From: Planctomycetota bacterium | Lineage (GTDB): Bacteria > Planctomycetota > UBA1135 > UBA2386 | DNA: 64,000 bases | Direction of reading: 5' to 3' | Assembly: GCA_016794425.1 (NCBI GenBank) | Contig: JAEUHR010000059.1 | Span: forward strand, 1-64,000 | Shown: positions 27,779 through 35,894 of the stretch, piece after piece | Layout: each line of letters opens with the position of its first letter | How positions within the stretch are numbered: the first letter of the stretch is position 1 | Translations under genes and position numbers: made by a program | The notes under the pieces: model-generated | What the model was told of the DNA's origin: nothing | What the model saw: the letters and a program-made list of their open reading frames with translations, nothing else | Database searches by the model: none

Positions 27779-27881
27779 CAGCTGTCCACCGTCCCGGCTA
27801 GCGCGGCGGGCTCGACCGTCATCGGCTTAGGTCGTCCTCCAGTCGGCTGGTGGGCGGGAGTCGGCCAACTTTGGCGATCGG

Positions 27882-28544
27882 CTACCTGCCAGCGATGGCG
27901 TAGACGGTGTCCAAGTAGCCCTGCGACACGCGTGTCGAAACTGCGAAGAGCCCGTAGTCGCTCGACGCGAGCAGGGTGAACACGAACATGAAGGCGATCA
28001 GGAACGTCGCAGGGTTCCGAACGGACTCGACCATCCGCGCGTAGCCGCGATGGAAACCGGCGAGGACGGTCGAGCCGTCCAGGGGTGGCACGGGGACCAT
28101 GTTGAACAGGAACAGGGCGATGTTGCTGTAGCCGATGGTCCACACGAAGTTTCTCAAGTTCTCGCCGGTAGGCGACGCTGGCTCACCCTCGGCGGTACCC
28201 ATCAACCAGATGGCCAGGCCGGTGAGCGCCAGCAGCGCGAGCCCCAGGTTCATCAGCGGCCCGGCAGCCGCGAGGATGACGTAGCTGCGACGGTGCCGGA
28301 AGCGACTGGGGTCGACCGGCATCGAGCCGAAGCAGGTCCCGACGAAGCACAGCATGGCCAACGAGGTCCAGCCCATGTGGACGCGTGGGTCGATGGTCAT
28401 GTGGCCAAGCTCGATCGGTGTCCGATCCCCCTGCCAGATCGCAGCCCAGCCGTGCGCCAGTTCGTGGAGGACGACGCTGATGACCATCGTCACCACGACG
28501 TACGTGAAGAAGTGCGGGTCCTCGACGATCTTGGTCAGGAACAT
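27882..28544 (-). CDS. Site-2-protease-like zinc metalloprotease (M50 family)
   Basis: A 220-residue membrane protein. HELAH at residues 27-31, in the second half of the first helix, is the zinc-binding HExxH motif. NMVPVPPLDGS near 147-157 matches the second metal-ligand motif (NxxPxxxxD) of M50 proteases. Five to six membrane helices are visible. It is a short, soluble-domain-free version typical of the YwhC/Rv1869-like subgroup. Substrate unknown. Confidence 0.88.
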   Translation of the reverse strand: MFLTKIVEDPHFFTYVVVTMVISVVLHELAHGWAAIWQGDRTPIELGHMTIDPRVHMGWTSLAMLCFVGTCFGSMPVDPSRFRHRRSYVILAAAGPLMNLGLALLALTGLAIWLMGTAEGEPASPTGENLRNFVWTIGYSNIALFLFNMVPVPPLDGSTVLAGFHRGYARMVESVRNPATFLIAFMFVFTLLASSDYGLFAVSTRVSQGYLDTVYAIAGR

Positions 28545-28593
28545 CCGCGGGCATGCTACACAGGGGGGGGGGGCTGCCAGAACCCCTGGCGAG

Positions 28594-28887
28594 TCATGCC
28601 CTCAGTGACAGGCTGTCGCTGCAGCGCCAGGCGATGCCACGCTGCGAGTCGATGCCCTCGAAGTAGCCGATGAACAGCATGCGGAAGAACACGCCCGGCG
28701 GGATCGAGGGACGGCCGCCGTCGCGGTAGAGCGGCTCGCACAGCCCCTCGACGTAGGCGTCGAACTTGGCCTCGGCGAGCAGCTTGTTCAGCGCCGCGTA
28801 GAACGGGTGGCCGGGAGAGCGCGGCAGCGCGCTCGTTGGCACCATCAACTCCTGCTGGAACTGATCACGACGTCGACCGAGAGCCAT
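28594..28887 (-). pseudogene. N-terminal remnant of an IS1182-type transposase
   Basis: 97 codons match the start of IS1182/IS5-like DDE transposases: PFYAALNKLLAEAKFDAYVE, PPGVFFRMLFIGYFEGI, DSQRGIAWRCSDSLSLR. The frame ends just after DSLSLR, where intact enzymes continue. Immediately beyond is an 11-base G run (28564-28574) and then unrelated sequence near the M50 gene. No catalytic domain remains, so the element is dead. Confidence 0.85.
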
Positions 28888-29000
28888 GCACCGCTTCTAC
28901 GTACGCGATGCGGGTCGAGGGTGGTCCGAGTCGACGCTTTTCAACGGGCTGCTAAGTAGCCAAACCTGCTCGGGGCAATGGGGACGGCGTTCGCCAAAGC

Positions 29001-29222
29001 TCAAGAGCCCTTCCCCGGGTTCCGGGTCATGTGGTCTTGGCCTTTCGGTGCGCGGGTGGGGAAGTGGCGGTCCTCCACCAGGAACCAAGCGACGAGGGCG
29101 GCGCCGGTCACCAGCGCGAACACGACGATCCCGAACAGCAGGAACGACACCGCCAAGGCGATGGGGACGCCGACCAGGAACAGCGGCAACCAGGTGCGCG
29201 GCTTCGCGTGGAAGTCCCTCAC
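29001..29222 (-). CDS. Small membrane protein
   Basis: A 73-residue protein from GTG 29222. Two adjacent hydrophobic helices (about 12-30 and 30-50) are followed by a charged tail rich in Lys and Arg. No family recognised. It diverges from the frameshifted membrane-protein gene at 29264. Confidence 0.45.
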   Translation of the reverse strand: MRDFHAKPRTWLPLFLVGVPIALAVSFLLFGIVVFALVTGAALVAWFLVEDRHFPTRAPKGQDHMTRNPGKGS

Positions 29223-29263
29223 TCACCCGCAGTCTACTGCCCGTCCCGACGCACGAGGACGTA

Positions 29264-29520
29264 ATGCAGAACCTGCTCATGCCCCGTTGGATGCTCGTCA
29301 AGGCCGTGCTGTTCGTCGTTCTCGTGGTGATGGCGGGCGGGCTCCCGATCTGGCAGAACCCGACCTGGACCACCGCCATGTGTGTCGGCGTCGTCGCCTG
29401 GGCGTGCAGCCGCGCTTGCTATTCGGCCGTCTACGTGATCGAGAGGTATGTGGACCGTCGTTCCGATTCGCGGGGCTGGGAGCGGCGGTCGCGTGGCTGT
29501 GGCGGCGGCGGCGCGAGTGA
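29264..29520 (+). pseudogene. Frameshifted paralog of the small membrane protein at 23472
   Basis: The ATG at 29264 follows GAGG. Its product aligns closely with the protein at 23472: NLL-PRWM-VKA-LF-VL, then WTTA, then VAWACSRA. After Tyr-Val-Asp one C is missing relative to the paralog (GACCG against GACCCG, about 29453-29457). Shifting frame there restores PSFRFAGLGAAVAWLWRRRRE and a TGA at 29518-29520. As read, the frame runs on to 29707 with unrelated residues. Confidence 0.7.
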
Positions 29521-29549
29521 TGCTCCGACCGCCTGTGCCCAGCCGGGTG

Positions 29550-30629
29550 TCAGCGTGGGAGGCCCAGGCGCGCTAGAACGTGCTCGACGATCTGCTCTGC
29601 CCGTTCTCGCTGCTCATCCCGTACACGCCTCGGTAGACCAGCTATCGCTACCCAGTGCTCTGCCAGAGCCAGGCGCTCGATGGCGTCGAACATCGCCCGG
29701 TCCATGATGGCCCGCGTGGGCACGGTCTCGCACAGGATCGGCACCGCGCGCGGATCTTCGAGCTCGGCCAACAGGGTGCCCTTGTAGCAGCGCATCTCCT
29801 CGGGCGGCTCCGAGTCCAGCAGGGTCCGGCGCAGGCGCTCCGGGTCACGCACCAGCAGGGCGTGGGCAGCGCCTAGTGCGGCGTCGTACTGCCAACCACG
29901 AACGCACTCGGCTAGCGCCGCGTTCGCATCGTTGCCCTCGAAGTCCTGTAGGCTGCGCATCGCTGCCAGGCTGACGTGCAGCGCGTCCGAACACGACAGC
30001 TCCGTCAGCCTCGACAGGGCAGCCCTGTGCTGGGTCACCCCGGCGGCTCGTATCGCCCACTGGTAGGGGGCGGGCGTTCCGTAGCGACTCCCGCCAGGCT
30101 CCCGCGCCAGAGCTTGATCGATTGCCCCCGGAGAGAACGCGGTCATCATCCGGTCGGTGACGACCGCGAACTCGGCAGCATGCTCCCGCTGGCGCAGCTC
30201 GTTGAGCACGCGCCACTGGTCGTCGACTGTTCGTGGGGCTCGGACGCGAACCAGTACGACCAAGGCTCGCAGCCGGTCGATCGCCGAGCCCTCGGCCATG
30301 GTTGCCGCCAGCATCCTCTCGGTCGGCCGGTGGTAGGTGACGGAGCCAAACTGCACGGCGTCGTCCACGTCCGGGTGGGTGAGGAAGCCGCGAACCCGAC
30401 CGTCGAAGCCGGCGAAGGTCCAAGGCTCGTCGGTAGGAGACTCTCCGTCGCGAGCTTCCGCCTCGAAGAAGTCGACCGGTGGCGTGTCCCACGGGATCGC
30501 AGCCGCGCCGCGTTCCCACACTTCGATGACCTGCTGCAGTTCGGGACACGGTTGCGGTGCGGGGTCTCGGGTCCGATCCACGCACGCTGGCAGTGTCAGA
30601 ACGGAGAGTAGGAGGGCGAGGGAGCGCAT
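29550..30629 (-). CDS. Lipoprotein with HEAT-like repeats
   Basis: A 359-residue protein with lipobox LPAC at residues 13-16. The mature chain is mostly paired helices (about 115-350), for example AALSRLTELSC...VSLAAMRSLQDF, resembling degenerate HEAT repeats. This suggests a periplasmic scaffold. A copy of the 33.9/35.65-kb repeat begins 52 bp upstream of its ATG. Related in style, not obviously in sequence, to the protein at 1745-3181. Confidence 0.65.
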   Translation of the reverse strand: MRSLALLLSVLTLPACVDRTRDPAPQPCPELQQVIEVWERGAAAIPWDTPPVDFFEAEARDGESPTDEPWTFAGFDGRVRGFLTHPDVDDAVQFGSVTYHRPTERMLAATMAEGSAIDRLRALVVLVRVRAPRTVDDQWRVLNELRQREHAAEFAVVTDRMMTAFSPGAIDQALAREPGGSRYGTPAPYQWAIRAAGVTQHRAALSRLTELSCSDALHVSLAAMRSLQDFEGNDANAALAECVRGWQYDAALGAAHALLVRDPERLRRTLLDSEPPEEMRCYKGTLLAELEDPRAVPILCETVPTRAIMDRAMFDAIERLALAEHWVAIAGLPRRVRDEQRERAEQIVEHVLARLGLPR

Positions 30630-30680
30630 CGTGTAGGCGAGAGGCGCAGGGCGGGACGGCGAACAGGCAGAACGACGGGC

Positions 30681-30723
30681 ACTCTACGACTGTTCACCAG
30701 ATTCTCCGCTCTCCCGCCGTTCG
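30681..30723. repeat. Partial copy of the dispersed 230-bp repeat
   Basis: These 43 bases are identical to the first 43 bases of the full repeat at 35650-35880. Similarity ends abruptly after the shared CCGCCGTTCG. It lies just upstream of the lipoprotein start at 30629 and supplies the last codons and stop of the orphan frame at 30694-30918. Confidence 0.8.
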
Positions 30724-30918
30724 GCCATCGGCACATACGACGCGACCCTGCACCCTTCCCGTTACCTGCAGCGTGAAGTCGGCAACGACATCTCCGTTCG
30801 CGGTCTTGGCCACAACCGACGCTGGCACGGATCCCGCGCGGCGCACAGCCACCTGCTCCTGCGACCCATTTTCCAGCGTGCCATCAAGCTCGTACCTTCT
30901 GTCTGCGTCGGTGAGCAC
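30694..30918 (-). CDS. Orphan gene fragment of unknown function
   Basis: From GTG 30918, 74 codons encode a strand-rich sequence (YELDGTLENGSQEQVAVRRA, FTLQVTGRVQGRVVC). Upstream codons in the same frame (CRESEVGSCFGRRTGG) look equally protein-like, back to the TAG that ends the Kelch gene. The C-terminus (GERRIW-stop) is encoded by the repeat copy. It is probably a remnant truncated by the repeat rather than a functional gene. Confidence 0.3.
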   Translation of the reverse strand: MLTDADRRYELDGTLENGSQEQVAVRRAGSVPASVVAKTANGDVVADFTLQVTGRVQGRVVCADGRTAGERRIW

Positions 30919-30969
30919 CGCCCCGCCCGTGCGCCGGCCGAAACACGAGCCGACTTCGGATTCACGGCA

Positions 30970-32340
30970 CTAGGGGCTTCCCATGACACCGTGGCCGGCA
31001 TTCGAAAACACGAAGCCGGCCGGGTTCCATCCCGGAACCAACACGAGTGCCTGGAAGAAAACGTCGACACCCAGGTAGAAGACATTCAGCGGGATGAACA
31101 CATCCCACAATGCGACACCATTGGTGTTGGGGACGAAGTTCGTGATGGCTGGCGCCAACCACACCGAGCAACCAGTGAATCCCAGCGGTGTGAAGTCGAT
31201 CGGCAGTGGCGCGCCGTCCCAATTCGTCGCGTCGAAACCGATGAAACCCATGGCGGCGTTGAATGGAGACATCGGCAAGTTGGCGACCTGAAGGCGGAGC
31301 GTGCTGCCAATGCGCGGAGTCGAACCGGCGATATTCGTGAGCATTGGCACTCCTGTCGGCCCCGCGCACCCGTTCCCGTACGTCACGAACGTGGCCGCAG
31401 GACCAGTATTGTCGACATACTCCCATGTCTGGGGATTGGCTACATTGGTGCGCGTCACCATGACGCCACGCTCGCTGTCGTAGACAAGCCCGACAGCATT
31501 CGGACCAGGGTTGCCCACCGGTGTCTTCTGGGTCCAAGAGCTGCCGTTCCATTCCCACATGTCGGCAAGCGCCCCTGAGCTCCTGGACCCACCGAATAGC
31601 ACGACGCACTCACGCGAAGAGTCGTAGGCCATGGGCGCAGCACGGCGAGCAGGCGGCCCGGTGATGCCGAAGTGGTTGAACCAATACGAGCCATTCCATT
31701 CCCACGTGTCGTTGAGGTGCGACCCGTTGCCAAAGAGCTGGCCAATCCCGCCGAAGAGTACCACGCGCTGGCGGCTTGCATCGAAGGCCATGGACGCGTT
31801 CGATCGTGGTGTCGGACCGCCCATTGCAATCTGTGTCCATGAGCTGCCGTTCCAAGCCCACAGATCGCCGAAACTATCGTCCGTGTTGCCAGCGGAACCT
31901 CCGTACAGGAGGGAGACGTTGTGAGCAGCATCGAACACCATCGAGAAGTTGCCACGCGCTGGCAGTGGTCCAGTCCCTCGCAGTGTCCAGGTGACTCCGT
32001 TCCACTCCCATGTGCCGAGCCCGGTGCTCTGGTTGCCGACGACGAATACGACGACCTTACGCACAGAGTCCCAGCACGCTGCACCACCTGTGATGGGTGG
32101 CGTCGCCGAGGGGAACTCTTGCGCCCAAGTCAATCCGTTCCAAGTCCACGTCTGACCGCAGTTCGCTCCGGTCCACAAGAGTGTCTCGCGGCGCTCGGCG
32201 TCGTAGCAGAGCATCGGGGCTCCGCACTGCCCCAGCGGGGTCGCGACCTGGCGGTCTACCCACGCCGATGCTTGAGCCATCAGCCCCCCGAGGGACGAGA
32301 GTAGGAAGTACATGAACGCGATCTGTGGAGGTGTACGCAT
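30970..32340 (-). CDS. Secreted Kelch-repeat protein
   Basis: A 456-residue protein. The ATG at 32340 gives a signal peptide ending GGLMAQ (about 22). Five units with W-WNG-W cores (WTWNGLTW, WEWNGVTW, WAWNGSSW, WEWNGSYW, WEWNGSSW), each followed by a VLFGG-type strand, form a Kelch propeller (about 25-310). The last 130 residues, with GNGCAGPTGVP and GFDATNWDGAPLP, belong to the same C-terminal module type as the protein at 9640-10902. Confidence 0.85.
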   Translation of the reverse strand: MRTPPQIAFMYFLLSSLGGLMAQASAWVDRQVATPLGQCGAPMLCYDAERRETLLWTGANCGQTWTWNGLTWAQEFPSATPPITGGAACWDSVRKVVVFVVGNQSTGLGTWEWNGVTWTLRGTGPLPARGNFSMVFDAAHNVSLLYGGSAGNTDDSFGDLWAWNGSSWTQIAMGGPTPRSNASMAFDASRQRVVLFGGIGQLFGNGSHLNDTWEWNGSYWFNHFGITGPPARRAAPMAYDSSRECVVLFGGSRSSGALADMWEWNGSSWTQKTPVGNPGPNAVGLVYDSERGVMVTRTNVANPQTWEYVDNTGPAATFVTYGNGCAGPTGVPMLTNIAGSTPRIGSTLRLQVANLPMSPFNAAMGFIGFDATNWDGAPLPIDFTPLGFTGCSVWLAPAITNFVPNTNGVALWDVFIPLNVFYLGVDVFFQALVLVPGWNPAGFVFSNAGHGVMGSP

Positions 32341-32403
32341 GTGGGCTTCGGGGTTGAGAGGAGGAGCGTAGCAAAAAGACTCCGCAGTGGGTCCAACCCG
32401 GGT

Positions 32404-32444
32404 ACATGGGTGACACTCGTGTCCGGGCACATGGGTGACACTCG
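32404..32444. repeat. Doubled terminal motif of an IS481-family remnant
   Basis: The 16-base word ACATGGGTGACACTCG occurs twice, at 32404-32419 and 32429-32444, separated by TGTCCGGGC. Such GTGTCACCCATG-type ends flank many IS481-family elements. The transposase remnant starts 39 bp further on, so this is probably the left end of that element. Confidence 0.6.
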
Positions 32445-32482
32445 AGTGTGACCGTGGGAAGCGCCGTGGGGCTCGTGGCCGG

Positions 32483-33033
32483 ATGCCATGGACGCAAACC
32501 GATCCGGTGACTGAGAGGCAGAAGTTCGTGCGGCTGGTGCTGAAGGGCCAGGTGACGATGACGCAGGCATGCCAGCAGTTCGGGATCAGCCGGAAGACCG
32601 GCTACAAGATCCTGGCGCGCCATGCCGAGCTTGGCATGGCTGGGCTCGCGGACGGGTCGCGGGCACCGAAGACGCACCCCAACCAGGCCGCTCCCGAGGT
32701 CGAGGCCGCGGTGCTGCGCGTGCGAAAGGCGAGCGCGGTCGATGCGATCCTGAAGCGGGCCGGCGTCGTCGAGCCGCGAGGTCGCCGGCGCCGCCGGCAG
32801 CCCACGTCGCCTCCGGTCGTGGAGGCGCCAGCACCCAACGGCGTGTGGTCGATGGACTACAAGGGCTGGTTCCGCGTCGGTGACGGCACGCGCTGCGATC
32901 CGCTGACCGTCAACGACGTGTGCAGCCGCGCTTCGATCGTCTGTCAGGCGATGGTGTCGCCGAAGACCGCGGACGTGCGGCAACGCCTGGAGCGAGCGTT
33001 CCGGGCGTACGGCATGCCGCGGTTCATGCCGCG
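32483..33033 (+). pseudogene. IS481-family transposase remnant
   Basis: From the ATG at 32483: MPWTQTDPVTERQKFVRLVL, then a helix-turn-helix (TMTQACQQFGISRKTGYKIL) and GLADGSRAP. After VEAAVLRVRK the text jumps to ASAVDAILKRAG, so the segment linking the N-terminal domain to the catalytic core (about 25 residues in intact relatives) is missing. The first catalytic region is present (WSMDYKGWFRVGDGTRCDPLTVND), but the similarity ends near YGMPR and the later acidic residues are gone. The frame then runs antisense to the PhyH gene. Inactive. Confidence 0.85.
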
Positions 33034-33168
33034 GCAGCTGCCGGAGAAGCCAGCGGAGCCAGCTACCCGGATGGCCTCGACCCGTGAGCAACCTCAGGCC
33101 GCGCACTCGGTGTTGAGCGGACCTGCCCATCCCAGGCGGCGCTCCAAGGGCGTCGGTGGCCTTCTGGG

Positions 33169-33873
33169 TCAACGGGTCGTCGCGGCGAACACCAACCCGC
33201 CTGGCAGGTCCTCCGAGGCGAACTCGATGTGGACGACCCTTCGGTGCGTGCCAGCCTCCGCCTTGGACGAGGCGTGGAGCAGCAGGGGGCGCATCAGCAG
33301 GGCTCCGCCGGCGGGCACCGCGCAGGTGATCTGTGCGATCGTGGACGCCAGTTCCGCGATCCGTGCCGGCGGCAACACGCCGAGGCGGTGGGTGCCCGGC
33401 AGGACGCGGAGAGCACCGTTCGCCGCGTCGGACCCGTCCAGGTCGATGCGCACGGCCAGCAGGCTGCGCAGCACTTCGACCGGCGGCTGCACGAACCAGA
33501 CGCCGCCCTTCTGCGACCAGGGGCCATACCCCGGAGCGTCTCGCCGCTCTGCCACGGGCACCATGATGTCCTGGTGCCAGGCGACCAGCCAGTTCGTGGT
33601 GGGCGTCTTGTCGAACAGCGTGGCGCGGTAGGCGAAGGCGCTGGCGCCGAGTACGGGTTCAACAAGATGGCGGATGGCCGGGCTCGACGCGAGTGCGCGC
33701 ACGACGGGGTCGCTAAGCCCTTCCCGGTTGCCGGGTGCCGCGCCGACCAGCCGATCGAAGGCCGACAACAGATCGTGACGGATCGACGACGGCACGATGT
33801 ACGGGACGACTTCGAAGCCATGCACGTCCAGCGGCCGTTCGTCGGATCTCGCGATGGGGGCAGCGGCGGGCAC
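33169..33873 (-). CDS. Phytanoyl-CoA dioxygenase (PhyH)-family protein
   Basis: About 234 residues from GTG 33873; GTG 33825 is another possible start, and longer frames begin inside the upstream repeat. The iron-binding His-x-Asp is WHQDI, and the distal His lies in LHASSKAEAGTHRRVVHIEF, as in the Fe(II)/2-oxoglutarate-dependent PhyH fold. The Arg that follows would bind 2-oxoglutarate. The substrate is not predictable. It is bordered by the IS481 remnant and the repeat at 33884, so its neighbourhood is rearranged. Confidence 0.8.
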   Translation of the reverse strand: MPAAAPIARSDERPLDVHGFEVVPYIVPSSIRHDLLSAFDRLVGAAPGNREGLSDPVVRALASSPAIRHLVEPVLGASAFAYRATLFDKTPTTNWLVAWHQDIMVPVAERRDAPGYGPWSQKGGVWFVQPPVEVLRSLLAVRIDLDGSDAANGALRVLPGTHRLGVLPPARIAELASTIAQITCAVPAGGALLMRPLLLHASSKAEAGTHRRVVHIEFASEDLPGGLVFAATTR

Positions 33874-33883
33874 GACGCAGCGC

Positions 33884-34115
33884 ACTCTACGACTGTGCAA
33901 CAGACTCTCCGCTCTCCCGCCGTTCGCGGAGAGCGCCGGGTCTGGGCACTTCCCGGAAAGCCACCTTCCGGCCTGGGGGACCCACAGCCCTCGCTCTCGA
34001 ACGGACGAACCCCCGTCGCACCGAACGCGCTACCCCGCCCCCGAACGCCACCTACACGCGCCCCCGAAACGCCACCGCCCCGCGACTCTGCATCGCGGGG
34101 CGGTTGCATCCGGCC
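33884..34115. repeat. Dispersed repeat, full copy A
   Basis: 232 bp that match 35650-35880 at close to 90 percent by eye over the whole length. Both begin ACTCTACGACTGT and end GGTTGCATCCGGC. Near the right end is a perfect 11-bp hairpin with loop CTCTGCA (34075-34103). The left end lies at the start of the PhyH gene, the right end 9 bp before the small HTH ORF. Confidence 0.9.
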
Positions 34116-34124
34116 GCCTAAGGC

Positions 34125-34334
34125 ATGTCGGCGGAAGCGATCGCGAAGCAGGTCGGCTGCTCCAGGAACCTGGTCTACGTGGTCAAGTCGAACTCCAAGG
34201 GCAGCGCTTCGAAGCCGGCGGAACGCCGCGGTCCGGGGCGGCCCCCCAAGGCGAACGCCGCCGCGGCGTCCGGTCTCGAGGGCATCGTCGCCGCCGTGAA
34301 GGACGGCGAACGCGAGCGTCGCGGGCTGCACTGA
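34125..34334 (+). CDS. Small helix-turn-helix protein with an AT-hook-like motif
   Basis: 69 residues. AEAIAKQVGCSRNLVYVVKSN (3-23) looks like a helix-turn-helix, and RRGPGRPPKA (34-43) contains the Gly-Arg-Pro core of an AT-hook. There is no ribosome binding site before the ATG, and the repeat ends nine bases upstream, so the N-terminus may have been cut off by it. A DNA-binding role is inferred from the motifs only. Confidence 0.5.
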   Translation: MSAEAIAKQVGCSRNLVYVVKSNSKGSASKPAERRGPGRPPKANAAAASGLEGIVAAVKDGERERRGLH

Positions 34335-34479
34335 CGTGGTGCGGGAGCGTTGGCCGGTGCTGGTCAGATGGGGCGCTGGCCGGCAGCTGCCCGGCGACGA
34401 ACGGCATGGCGGGCGCCGAGCAGCGGGGGACCGGTCCGGCGCCGGAGCGGCTCGACGCCGTCCGAGGCAGTTCGGCAGG

Positions 34480-35580
34480 TCAGAGCGAGCCGACCGTCAC
34501 TGCCAGCGCGTTCGTCGCCGTGACCGACACGAACGCCCCGGTGCCGTCGATCTCGATCGGCACGATCTGGTGGTAGAACGTGAGGCCGACCAGCGGCGGT
34601 GTTCCTGGCAGGAACAGTTGCGACTGCAGGGTGCCGGTGGAGGTCACGAGAGCCGCCAGGATGTCGGGGATGACCAGCAGGTCGCAGCCGGTTCCGGCCG
34701 TGGCCCACACGGTGTCGAGGGGCAGCACCCCTTGCGGGATTGGCGTGAGGCTCGTGACCGCCAGCGCGATGGCGAGCGTGGGCATGCCGGTTGCCGTCGC
34801 TTCGAAGGTCGTGTCGATCCAGGCCGGTGACGTGACGGACAGGGTGTTCGCGCCGCCGCTGCTCGCGCAGCCGACACCGTAGTTGGCAGAGCTGGCCGGA
34901 AACGGGGTTTGGGTGAAGACGCCGGCAGCGAGCACGCCGTCCGCGAACACGATCCGCTCGACGTTCTGCACCGTGTCCGTGCCCTCGCCGCCGACCAGGT
35001 CCTGGATCGTCAGCACGCCGCCGTTGTCGGTGACGAGGTAGGTGGCGTAGGTGCCGAGGTAGCGCGCCTCGTCGTCGCCAGGGCCGCCGTCCAGCAGGTC
35101 GTCACCGGCGCCGCCGGCCAGCACGTCGTTGTCGGCGCCGCCGCCGATCGTGTCGTTGCCGGGACCACCGTCGAGAAGGTCGTCGCCGTCGCCGCCGTTG
35201 ATGGTGTCGTTGCCGACGTTGGCCCAGACGACATCGGCCCCCTCGGACATCTCGATGATGACATCGCCCATGACGTGGATGGTGCTGGTCAGGTCGAGCA
35301 CGTCCGCACCATCGGACATGAGGATGATCTCGAACCCGTCGATGAGCCGGTTACCGTTGTCGTCCTGGAGGCGGAAGAACTGCGTGTGGACGGACGTGAG
35401 GAGGATGTCGTCCGTTGCCGGCCCGCCGTCCACGTAGGCCGTGTTGACGTAGTAGGGTCCGGAGAGCGTCAGCGACGCTCCGGACCATGGGTTCACGATC
35501 GTCTGCGAGACCTGGGTCAGCGTGCCCTGCACGAACGTGACGACGAACGCGATCGGTGTGGCGAGATGGATTGGGAGCAT
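34480..35580 (-). CDS. Exported RTX-type calcium-binding protein with shared C-terminal module
   Basis: A 366-residue protein with a hydrophobic N-terminus (about 5-20). Residues 115-170 hold about six GGxGxDxLx nonapeptides (GGDGDDLLDGGPGNDTIGGG and onward) that bind calcium in a parallel beta roll. An RTX-associated strand block follows (YLVTDNGGVLTIQDL). Residues 240-366 match the tail of the repeat protein at 18108-20696: a similar core, GCDLLV-PDI, then VPIEID and a final ATNAL. The tail therefore sits on two unrelated repeat scaffolds. Confidence 0.85.
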   Translation of the reverse strand: MLPIHLATPIAFVVTFVQGTLTQVSQTIVNPWSGASLTLSGPYYVNTAYVDGGPATDDILLTSVHTQFFRLQDDNGNRLIDGFEIILMSDGADVLDLTSTIHVMGDVIIEMSEGADVVWANVGNDTINGGDGDDLLDGGPGNDTIGGGADNDVLAGGAGDDLLDGGPGDDEARYLGTYATYLVTDNGGVLTIQDLVGGEGTDTVQNVERIVFADGVLAAGVFTQTPFPASSANYGVGCASSGGANTLSVTSPAWIDTTFEATATGMPTLAIALAVTSLTPIPQGVLPLDTVWATAGTGCDLLVIPDILAALVTSTGTLQSQLFLPGTPPLVGLTFYHQIVPIEIDGTGAFVSVTATNALAVTVGSL

Positions 35581-35649
35581 CCTGAGGTTCCGGCGAGAGG
35601 TGTGGCGGGATGTTCGAGCTCACTCACGGCGCAGGGCCGCGAGGGGCGT

Positions 35650-35880
35650 ACTCTACGACTGTTCACCAGATTCTCCGCTCTCCCGCCGTTCGCGCAGAGC
35701 ACCGGCCCTGGCGGCTTCTCGGAAAGATACCTTCCGGCCTGGGGGACCCAGTGCCCTCGCTCTCGAACGGACACTCCGCCGCCGCACCGCGCGCGCTACC
35801 CCGCCCCCGAACGCCACCTACACGCGCCCCGGAAACGCCACCGCCCCGCGACTCTGCATCGCGGGGCGGTTGCATCCGGC
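35650..35880. repeat. Dispersed repeat, full copy B, next to tRNA-Asn
   Basis: 231 bp, same family and orientation as 33884-34115. It contains the perfect inverted repeat at 35841-35869 (11-bp arms CCGCCCCGCGA and its complement, 7-base loop). The hairpin lies 26 bp past the 3' end of tRNA-Asn and could act as its terminator. The left end starts 70 bp upstream of the RTX gene's ATG. Confidence 0.9.
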
Positions 35881-35894
35881 TCAACGCCGGGAAG

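Noticed and set aside
30918..30970. Sec-like or stop-codon readthrough at the Kelch gene's end into the orphan frame
   Set aside because: The stop is TAG, not TGA, the Kelch protein already ends with its normal tail, and the downstream frame ends inside a repeat.
33884..35880. CRISPR array or integron attC sites
   Set aside because: Only two full repeats about 1.5 kb apart, with genes between; no regular spacers, cas genes or integrase.
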